Positions 54,640 to 64,000 of a stretch of 64,000 nucleotides of DNA are shown piece after piece. The stretch covers positions 143,119 through 207,118 of the forward strand of contig VSDK01020457.1 in the NCBI GenBank assembly GCA_009767595.1, read 5' to 3'. The first letter of the stretch is position 1. Each line of letters starts with the position of its first letter. Made by a program: the position numbers and the translations under genes. Under the pieces are notes generated by a model, which ran no database searches, had not been told where the DNA came from, and saw only the letters and a list, made by a program, of their open reading frames with translations. The DNA comes from Symbiodinium kawagutii. Lineage: Eukaryota > Sar > Dinophyceae > Suessiales > Symbiodiniaceae.

Positions 54640-55180
54640 AATCCCCCCTAGTTAATCAAACCCCTCCTCAGCCCTGGACCCTAGTCCTTACTAAAGTTAA
54701 TTAGGTGCTGATTTCACCCCCAGATAAGATAAGTACAGCCAAAAATCCCCCTAGTTAATCAAACCCCTCTGGATCCCTAATTTTTTTTGATTATTTTTTT
54801 GATTAGTTTTAAATTAGTTTTAATTAGTTTGCTTATTAGTTTTATTACTACTCATGGCTAGTGGGCTCAGATTTCCCAAAAAAGTCTATGTGTTTTTCTT
54901 TATTAACAAAAAACAATTTTTTAGAAGCTCACAAAGGGTACCCCCCACAAGCCTGGAACCCCCCAACTTAAAAACAATTGAAATCAATTTAAAAACAATT
55001 GAAATCAATGTAAAAGCAATTGAAAGCAATTTAAATCAATTTAGAAACAATTGAAATCAAATTAAGGACAATTGAAATCAACGAGGGTGCGTTTATTTGG
55101 GGGTGGTCACTTTTGGACACCTATGGTCAGACCTTGTCGACCTTGTCGACCTATAGGGGGGGGGTTTGATTAATCCGGGG
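54640..55180. repeat. 540-bp segment with GTTAATCAAACCCC ends and internal array
   Basis: CCCCCTAGTTAATCAAACCCCT occurs near 54644 and 54745, and its approximate complement GGGGTTTGATTAATCC near 55155. Between, 54970-55080 is a tandem array of AAAACAATTGAAATCAATTT-like units. No coding sequence. Confidence 0.65.
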
Positions 55181-56198
55181 TATGCATTAGCCAGTGTTGC
55201 CCATTGAACATAAATCATTATTTACCATGATCTTAATCATTTACTGGCAGTTCTCCAAAATTATCAGCCATCGGTTCTGCTTAGCACCAGTGCTGAACCA
55301 TTGTTCTTTGTAATAAGGTATATAACCATTTCAAACCATTTGTGAACGAACGTTCACCAACCAACTGCTATTCAACCATTTTCAATCATTTGCAAATGAA
55401 CCATTGTTGACCAACCAATTGTTATCTAGCTACTTCTAGCCATTGGTAAATGAACCATTGTCAACTACCCTTTCCAGGGACACTTGGGTGTCGTCAGCCG
55501 ATTTTTAAGCCCAGGAGCAATAAGCGACCGGACAACGTCCAACCCGTTTGTGACGTCTTGAACCCGAGCGAAGGGCAAGCGAGGATGGCACGTGGTGGCA
55601 AGAAGCAATGCTTGGCTGAGGTAGTTGGTTCATGGTGAGTAGCGATGAACTCGTTGGTTGGGTCGTGAAATACGAATCACCATCCAGTTGAACTATAGTT
55701 ACTAACAACCATCACCTGCCAATATCCAGTTGATATCCAGTTAAGATATATATATAGTTGTCAAACCATAGTTCTGGCAATGTAACTTGGTTGTGCCAAA
55801 AAATATCAGTGTTTTTTTACAGGTGAAACTCCAGCTATTTCAATGGTGGATTTTCCACGCAACCAGGTTAGTTTGCCAGAGTGTAGTTCATTTATTGGAT
55901 GGTTGATCCTGGTGAGTAGTGATGAATTCATTGATTGATGGCTGGTAATGGCTAACTTGATGGTGATTGATGTTTAACAATGTTTGATTTTGGTGAATTC
56001 ACTGGGTTGACTTATGGTTCAATATGGTTCAATCCAGTCATGGCCACAACTAGTTCGTAGTGGCCCTAGTCAAAAGGTCGCTGACTCTTGGCGAGGATGT
56101 GTAAGTCAATTGACGCTAACAGTAAGAACGCTACCCTGATTGTATTACCTGAGCAGAATGGTGTAACCACTATGGGTAACAACACTGTGACCGGTTAC

Positions 56199-56280
56199 CT
56201 GCTGCTGATGATGATACAAGAGCGAAATGCTTTGCCCAACTGGGCCCCATGGCCGTTAAGGTGTGTGGGTGAGTGCAACC
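56199..56280 (-). CDS. candidate exon
   Basis: Minus frames CTHPHTLTAMGPSWAKHFAL and LHSPTHLNGHGAQLGKAFRS, both reaching donor GCAG|GTAACC. Acceptor CAGTCCAAG|G. The plus strand also has a long frame here. Confidence 0.4.
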
Positions 56281-57325
56281 CTTGGACTGGCACGGCGACC
56301 AACATGGTTACTGACATCCCTTGAGTTGAGCAACTGTTGGGAAATGCCATCGGGGTGCACAATGTGTTGGCGACCTCACTAGAAGCAATTGTTGAGTGAT
56401 CAGTCATGGGCAAATACACCCGAAATGATCCACTATTGAATCCCTTATTCAACACCAGTATTCACCATTTTAATTCACGATTGTAATTCCCCACTGTTAT
56501 TCACCATTAGGCCATTAGATATGATGATATCATGAGCCATTGTCATTCACCAATGATAGCTCTGATATCCAATCATCGTTGGTGATCATGCACTAGGCAA
56601 AGATCTTGATGTCGAATCTTCAGCCTCTGAACTCGGTGCGGTTCATCCTGGTTGATGGTGGTCCATTGTGATTAGTAGTGGTCAATCATATTGCTCCGTT
56701 GTAGTCTAACATTACTACCAACAGTCACTAGTATTCAAACCGTGGCATAATATCTAGCAGTAACTGTTGGTATTTTTTCGACTATGTGGCATGATATTTT
56801 TGATCATTGCCAGTGATTACTATTCATCATTTTAATTGGTTCAAGATGGCTAGTAATTAATGACCTGGCCAGTGGTGATGGGATCACAGCCAACAATCAG
56901 CAGGAGTGGCAACTTGCATAGCCTGGATAGCGATGGTGAATAACGGTAGCTTATGATGAAGCACCTGGCGAATAACGACGGATCCGCTCTAATACAGCTT
57001 CGTGGTGTCAAACCATAGTTGATGATCGGGTACAAACATGTTTGATGGTTGTTACTGGTCATTGATGCTTTACATCAGTTGACGATATTTGATAGCACCA
57101 AAAAGACCTTGATCATCCATCAATCATTCACTTGCATTTCAATGGCTGACGTGGTCAATTGGCTGGGAATGGTCAAGGCCAATAATTATGATACAGAATA
57201 GATAAACACATAGATATTACAAAAGAACAGCAGCTAATACCCGTACATACCGTTCATGGGGTCTCACCGTTGTCGTAAATGGTGGTTTATCATGGTGAGC
57301 AATGGGGCCCTGGAGGTGACCGCAC

Positions 57326-57378
57326 CGAGAAGAACACTTGCTGGCAGCACCCACAGGCTGCATCACCAAGTTCTCCAC
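57326..57378 (-). CDS. candidate short exon
   Basis: Minus frame VENLVMQPVGAASKCSSR between acceptor AATCACCACCAG|G and donor TCTCG|GTGCGG. Confidence 0.5.
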
Positions 57379-58492
57379 CTGGTGGTGATTTTTGGCACCA
57401 CAAGGAGCAGGGGCAAATGGAGGTGGTAGATGGATGGGTAGGTTTCGGGGTAGGTTTAGGGGTATGTTCAAGGGTTCATGAGGAGCTTATACAACTTAAT
57501 GATGGATGAAATGGATGACTCCAAGCAGACTTCCGATTCTTAAAAATCAAACATGATTGATAACAGCAAGGAATGTGGGTTCTCATGTTCCATAATAGTT
57601 GACAAGGAAACATAATTAAGCAACAATGACAGGGGGATAGTGCCTGCGCAACCACGACGGCCGAGATATCGCGAACAAATTGTGATGGCAACTAGCAAGA
57701 GAACAGGGCCATTTCCTTGACAGGTACGAGTAGTGGGGATGTATCTTCAACACTTCTTGTTTGCCAATATTTGACCTGGTCGCGAGACCATGGTGAGACA
57801 CATCATTGGGAAACCAATGGGTTTCCAGTAAACTATCCTTTGTACTGTTTTTGGACAAGTGGTTATGGGTCCGTTGGTGACAATTGTTGTTAAACGTTCG
57901 TTGTTTTTGGGAACCATGACAAAGAAATGAACAATAATGACAATAACTAGCAATCATCCTCAATCATGTAAATGAATTGCTGTGGGTTGGTTGCTACCGC
58001 TGAAATGTCATATGAAACATGTGATGGTATATCCCTCTGTTTTTGCTGAGTTTGGCGCACCGCCAACTGTCATCAGCCGCATCATCAGCGTCAACGATGA
58101 TGACCCAATACGTAGAATTATTGACATTCGGCAGACATAAGCAACCACTAAAAACCTGGCGGTCATTCCTACTTAGTATGCGGCCATTGTTGCTCAACCA
58201 GCACAGAACAACAACCGCAACAAGAATACCCACCATGACAACCAAATGCAGAGCATGACTAATGACTATTTGAACCGTGCTGGACCCTCACCCACCTGTA
58301 ACTATTTCCGCAGTGAGCTATGATAAATCATAACTAAGAAATAATAACAGAAACTTACCTTTTTAAACCAACTTGAACAAATAAACACTTGCAAATGAAC
58401 CAATAACTAACCATAACTAAGCCATCAATAATTAGAGATTAAGCAATATGAATCCATCCACATATTAGCCAAACAAATTTTTCATCCTTAAC

Positions 58493-58574
58493 CATGCCCC
58501 TCTCGCTGCCGTGCCTCGACTCCAAACTCCGTTCTCGGAACGCCACGTTTGGCACCGATCTCCTGCGGGTCCAG
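58493..58574 (-). CDS. candidate exon, rightmost of the series
   Basis: Minus frame LDPQEIGAKRGVPRTEFGVE then ARQREGHG. Acceptor CCTTCCTCTCCACAG; donor GCATG|GTTAAG. Clean. No island with splice signals is seen to its right, so the 5' end of the gene may be near. Confidence 0.65.
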
Positions 58575-61112
58575 CTGTGGAGAGGAAGGTTTCTTCGGTA
58601 GCGATGGTTGACCATGCGGTGGTTTCTCAAGCCATAGGGGTAGCCCCACACAGATGGTTGGTGTATTATGGTTAATTATGGGTATCAACAAGGATAACGA
58701 CCAAAAATCGGAAATATACCAATTCTACTGGCTGGTTTAATACTACAACATAACGGGCCGCCTTGGCACTGCAGTTTTCTTTACAACGGTGAGGAACTAC
58801 ATTATGGCATAACCAAAACATATATAAACAAATTGGATTTGTGACAAAATTTCTATAAAAAAAACAAAATATTACATACAACATACTATAAAAACCTTTC
58901 AAACTATCTACAGGTCACCTCATAATAGCACAGGGGGTAAAAACTCCGACAGGGTTTGGCCATTAATAGACCCAAAGCAACAAAACATATTTCTGGACTC
59001 TTTGAAGAAAGGTGTTTGGGGCGGCGTCCCAGCCAAAACTCCAGAAATCATGTTTTTTTTAGTGTTTTTTTAAAAATGTTTTGTGTTTGAGGAGGAGATT
59101 CTCGGGCCTACGGGGTGTCCCGATCGTCCCTAGGGTCCACTGCCCTGAACAAAACCAAACATATGCTTTACTCCCTTCCAATTTTAAACTAAACTGGCCC
59201 AATATAGGGTATATACAGGGATCTAGGCACAATGCAGGTATAGCAAATAAAGGCTGCTAAAACTTCATGTGTTCCTGTTACGGTCCAATATATTCGGCAA
59301 AATAACAATCTGAGGGCAAACCGAGTTTACCTAAATCACGTTTACCCTCAAAATACTAGAGTATTTATCATCTTTATAATAACCCACGGGCGATATAAGA
59401 AGCCTTCCCAAAACCTTGTATTGTGGACATAATAAGTGAAGTCTACCTAAACTTTTGATGTATAATCTTCCGAAATTTGAAAATGAAATAAACAAAATTT
59501 TCATAATACATATAGTTTACCTTAACCGTGTGTATTCGTTAAAACAATTAATAAAAACAAAACAATTCAAATGCAATCTAAATATGACACATGTAGGTTG
59601 GTTACGTTTGAAATGGGCCTTGAAGAATTCGGTATTGGCAATGAAGAACAGATCTAAGTGCAGCAAATAAAACCACCCAACCTAAAATGCATGATTTAGC
59701 TATACTGAACTCAGCCAACCTAAATCATGCCCATTCCTTGATTTTTTTAAAGGCCCTGGAGCTGTAAATCACACAACAACTTCAATATAATTTAGACATA
59801 ATAAATAAAGACTGCCTAAACTTTGCATATTCCTGCGCTGGCTGAATATGTCAATAATGTCATCCTCCCAAGTAAAATAAGATAAATAAAATACCTGAAC
59901 TATGTTTATTTTTTAATGGCCTAAAATGTTATTGGCCAAAAATTGTAAGCACAATATCTTTAAGTTTGCCCAAAATAAAGCCGTTCAAACATATCAAATA
60001 AATTCTACCTATTTGGCAAATATATTTTGCCTAAACTATATCTATCCCTGTAGCAGTCTTAGATTTACCAATAACAGAATCATTCATGTGCAACTTAGGC
60101 GGCGCAAACAAAGGCTATCTAAGCTTACATATTTTTGTAGCGGCCCAGAATTTGCACTAAGATAATTATCCAGTATAATGAATAAAATTTGTTCAAAACA
60201 CGATGTCTAAATATAACAAGTTAAGCCTGGTTAAGCCTGCCTCAATAATGTCACATCTTGAAAAACACTAGATCTACACATCAAATAGCAACCTAAATGC
60301 AATCTAGGCGTAATATATAAAAAGAGCTTACCTAAAGCCTGCATGGTAATTTCATGCTTTCACATGACTGAATCATATTTAAATTCGACTCTGAAAAAGA
60401 ACAATGCGATTAAACATATACATATGGGAATTCATCAAGCATATATGTTTGTTATTTTATTTTCAAAAAACGCACTGCCACAGTGTCCCGGTGTCCATTA
60501 TAAATTGGGGTTTCCTTTTTCGAGAAACACCCACGCTCAGTTACCCGCTATCAAGTCTAGTGGTAAGCGTGGTACCCAAATTCAAAATGGTCAAAGCACA
60601 TGCTGTTACCCGCCGCGTTAACAAATCATAGGTCCTAGGTATACAACACCTGGAGGGTTTTTTTCAGAAGAGCCTTTTCAATTGTTTTATTAATTCGCCT
60701 TTTTCAGCGGGAATTTTTTCAAAAGTCAAAGTCTTGTTTGCTCAAGTTTTTTGGTGTTTGAAAAAGCCGCGCAGCAAGCGTGTAGCTAAATTGAACAAGG
60801 GTGAGAAGCGCAGATGGAGGAAAACGGAAGTATGCAAAGATCAAAAGTCACATGTATGTATTGTGCTTACAAATATACGCGCAAACTTTGGCAAAAACAA
60901 AAGTTTTTCGTGATTTTTCTGGATTGAATATAAGATGGGCGCTGCTCGGAGTAGGGGTACCTCCATATCATCCTCTTACTAACAGAATAAATTAAGCTAT
61001 CCATTCTTGAGGCTCCCTATTTTCAGAAACCAACACATATTTTCGTCATGGTTTTTAGGATCCGTGGCGGAGGCAGGCATTTTTAGCATTTTGTGCACGA
61101 CATCACTTCAAG
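58575..61112. other. AT-rich region without recognisable genes
   Basis: The intron word set ends at about 58.7 kb. 59.2-60.35 kb is a degenerate repeat region in which ATAAATAAAG..TACCTAAACTT motifs recur roughly every 100-130 bp. Fragments of the GTTTCTC inverted-repeat family lie at 58622-58652 and 60483-60532. Short open frames (for example 60343-60621) are not protein-like. Confidence 0.5.
60944..61030. mobile_element. 87-bp MITE-like element, diverged
   Basis: Left GGAGTAGGGGTACCTCCA and complement of the right end GGTTTCTGAAAATAGGGAGC; inner sequence resembles that of 44832-44932 (ATCCATTCTTG). Lies directly before the copia relic. Confidence 0.5.
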
Positions 61113-61362
61113 GTAAAGAAGGGAGATGTGTCCTCCGCATTTCTCCAGGGGGATATCTTGTCCAATGGCATGTCAGTAGTGCCAACAGCAGAAATCTGCG
61201 AAGCTCTTGGAGTGCCACCAGGCACAGTGACTCAGTTGCAGCGAGCTCTGCATATGGACTTGTGGAAGCGCCACTGTGGTGGTATCAATCAGTGTCAAAG
61301 TTTCTTCTTTCTATAGGATATACTCGAATGAAACCCAGCGGTGAGTGCGGGGCTTTGCGCCG
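61113..61362 (+). pseudogene. Ty1/copia reverse transcriptase relic
   Basis: Plus-strand frame VKKGDVSSAFLQGDILSNGM then EICEALGVPPGTVTQLQRAL, followed after a frameshift near 61245 by AYGLVEAPLWWYQSVSKFLL and SIGYTRMK. FLQG and YGL-x-x-AP-x-x-WY are conserved copia RT signatures. The YxDD palm box is absent and no LTRs were recognised, so it is a fragment of a dead element. Confidence 0.8.
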
Positions 61363-63551
61363 AAGTTTTGAGATGTTCCAAAAGAGCAGACCACCAAAGC
61401 TATTTTTAGATAGCCATAGATCGAGACAAATACCCATAGAAATGAGAAGTCAGTAGACGAAGAAAATGAAAGAAAAACAAATAGATAGCCAGGCAGATAC
61501 ATAGATGGTTCAACTGCAAGATTGTTACATGGATGGATAGAGAGCGGTCGATAAATAGATCGGTAAATACGTTTGGTGCAAATTGCGCGTGCCCAAGTGC
61601 ACTTTCGGCACGCTTTTGGCGCAAACTGCGCTTGCTCAAGTGCACTTTTGGTGCGCTTTTGGCGCAAATTGCGCTCCATAGTAATTCATGATACTTTCTT
61701 TTTTAAAAAAACCAACAATGAATTTCATTTACTTTTATGAAGAAGTGACGAATAGTAAAAAGGCTAAAATGTAAATTTAATAGGATTTGATGTATAGACA
61801 AATACAGGGGGCCTGGGCTCACTAAACAGATGCCCGCACCCCAGGGTTTCCAAATGCTGAACCATGTTCCTGTAGCAAGGCAGGCTGTAGACGTGATGCG
61901 ATGACCCGATTTTGCTCTATGTGTCATGGGCGCTGCTAACAAAGACTGCCCGCTCTCCAACAATTCAGATTCTGACGCAACGAGTTCAGAAGGGGCCTCA
62001 AGGCCAGGGGCCTGCCATATGCAAATCTTCGTTTGCAAGGGTACAGCTGAGTGGCATTCTGACGGTGCTGGTCGGTCCGTCATGTTTTGAGCCAGAGATC
62101 GACTGGATGAAGGAAAGCCAAGGCGACATAAACAAAATGACTCCTCCGCCCCTTCGACCAGTGACCCCCGGGCTGTACTCTCCCAACACAATCAGCCACG
62201 TATGCCCTTCCCATGGCTCTCTTTCGGTGAGCTCTTCAGAAATCGCCTTGGACTTTTCTACAGTTGGAGGCCAGAAGGCGAACCTCCACATCCAAGTCAA
62301 ATACTTCAGCTGTATTCTTCTTTGATGTGGTATCCTCTTCATCAACTTCCATCTAATCACTCTGACCAGTTCCATGTTGAAAACGCCCATAGATTCACGT
62401 GGGGCACCAACTGTTAAGAAAGACGACAACGGACACGCTTGAAGAACAACTTTGTCAAGACTTGATTTTGCACAATGACCCCGGTTCTTCCCGGTGCGGC
62501 TGAGGGCGGTTCCCACTGAGAAGCGCAGTTGAAGAGAAGATACAGGGATTCCTCGTCGAAACGGATTGCTATGGATCAGCAACTGGGATTTAGTCACGCT
62601 GATGCGATTCAACGTCTACACATCAGTGAAATGCATTCAAATACCAGCTATTAGCAGCACCGTGAAGTGTTGCACTCGGATTTATTTGAAGGACTGTGTG
62701 GGATACTGGGGTTGGATCCGAAGTCAGCCGTGTTGGTAGCACATGAAAGTATCAGGTCCAAGCATCAATTGCTGGTCAATTGATTGATAACACCATGATG
62801 CCATTATTCAGGCATTGGCCCCGTTTCCTTCCAACGCGCGCTTCTTTTGGTTGCGGCCCTGCAATCCGGAGGCTGGACATTGATTGTTTCCCGCCTTGAA
62901 ATTGTTGCTACGTCGCCTTGTTCGATAAGAAGGTGTTGGGCCTATAATTAAGCCCTCTTTGCGTGAGCACCAAGTATGCTAATGTTAGAAGGACAAGGCT
63001 GAAAGGAAAAACGTAAACAGCAACAAGGCACTGCAACACCCATGTGTAAAAAAATGAAAAAAAGGCCAGCGCCCCTCGTCATCCGAAATGTCGCGCCAAC
63101 GGCGTTGGAAAATTGCGACGTCGCTAATGCAGGACACGGCCTCGGAAGGGAAGGAGCCCAAATTTCTTACTAATTAGCCTGAAGGGTCACGGTAAGAGCA
63201 AAAACCTTTAACATTTTGAAAGCACGAATTGTCTGGGTTATCCTTGTCTCCATGCTTTGTTTGGAGGTTTTGGTCTGCACGTGCTTTGACTGTCTGCAGC
63301 GCGTAAGCAAAAGAAGGATGGAAAGTAACGGCAGGCGCCGTGTCTTCCACACGAAATAAATCGACAGGTTGAAGATGGTTGAAGCATTGAAAATACACCT
63401 GTCTTAGGGAGCTTCCCCTGAGCTTGATGTCGTTACTGCTAAGATGGTAGGACACGGATGGGGTAAGGTCAAGGCAGGGAAGATATGGGTTTCTTGCACA
63501 ACAGAAAAAGCCTTTGCAAGATCAATAAGGTCCAATATCTGCAGGTATCAC
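61363..63551. other. region with no supported gene
   Basis: Contains the 43-bp repeat (61575-61677). Two longer minus frames, at 61998-62612 (WKLMKRIPHQRRIQLKYL) and 63174-63455 (LRQVYFQCFNHLQPVDLF), lack splice signals or known motifs. They may be part of the copia element's flank or chance. Confidence 0.4.
61575..61677. repeat. 43-bp tandem repeat rich in GCGCAAATTGCGC palindromes
   Basis: Units start at 61575, 61618 and 61661 (GGCGCAAACTGCGCTTGCTC). Each contains short palindromes (TTGCGCAA-like, AAGTGCACTT). Confidence 0.9.
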
Positions 63552-63552
63552 C

Positions 63553-64000
<448 letters not shown>

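Larger units (their letters stand above)
36695..58492. other. spacers between exon islands, right block
   Basis: Same vocabulary as the other blocks. C-rich stretches: 39280-39320, 42900-43330, 47040-47160, 49200-49950, 53150-53770. G-rich stretches: 43480-44300, 47370-47930, 50220-50400, 53880-54120. Contains inverted-repeat elements (36738, 44832), a 91-bp tandem repeat (51746-51950) and a 540-bp inverted-repeat segment (54640-55180). Two further GC-rich islands, 53740-53830 and 55505-55628, are open on both strands and are left unassigned. 48360-48600 and 50930-51180 have moderate open frames with no clear splice limits. Confidence 0.55.

Noticed and set aside
61998..62612. 204-codon minus frame near the copia relic as a gene
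   Set aside because: No recognised motif or splice signals; may be part of a degraded element but that cannot be shown here.

Overview
Overall: about 64 kb of a eukaryotic nuclear genome, most likely a dinoflagellate (Symbiodiniaceae or relative). This is an inference from three things. A tyrosine-recombinase retrotransposon carries a cytosine-5 DNA methyltransferase. A Ty1/copia reverse-transcriptase relic is present. Dozens of small GC-rich coding islands lie in AT-rich, degenerate simple-sequence DNA. I see no bacterial operons, rRNA, tRNA or CRISPR. There are two assembly gaps (20763-20873 and 36601-36674).

Layout: from the left edge to about 58.6 kb the window looks like one or several very intron-rich genes read from the minus strand. 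About 70 islands of 36-390 bp carry open, protein-like minus-strand frames bounded by AG/GT splice signals. Several neighbours splice in phase: 29727-29807 to 29468-29571 to 29279-29375; 33961-34126 to 33168-33292 to 32890-33003; 40167-40253 to 40047-40108 to 39876-39981. I could not assign a protein family to any of them, and strand or frame is ambiguous for some. The spacers use one vocabulary (TGGTTGA/ATGGTGA words and their complement TCAACCA/TCACCAT). Most spacers start G-rich and end C-rich, so the two halves of a presumed intron are self-complementary.

In the spacer between exons 12760-12847 and 21411-21510 sits a nearly complete 7.1 kb element (14211-21307, minus strand). Its order is 5' repeat, gag-like ORF, reverse transcriptase, RNase H with a DNMT3-like methyltransferase embedded in it, tyrosine recombinase, 3' repeats. 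The repeats have the split-direct-repeat layout (A1-ORFs-B1-A2-B2) of Ngaro/PAT-type elements. A stop codon and two frame changes break gag-pol.

Right of about 58.7 kb the intron vocabulary stops. This part holds a degenerate AT-rich repeat tract (59.2-60.35 kb), a frameshifted copia RT relic (61.1-61.4 kb), a 43-bp tandem repeat and a terminal GATGAC hexamer array that runs off the window. Small inverted-repeat elements of about 100 bp sharing GTTTCTCAAAATAGGGACCCC-like ends are scattered through 32-61 kb.
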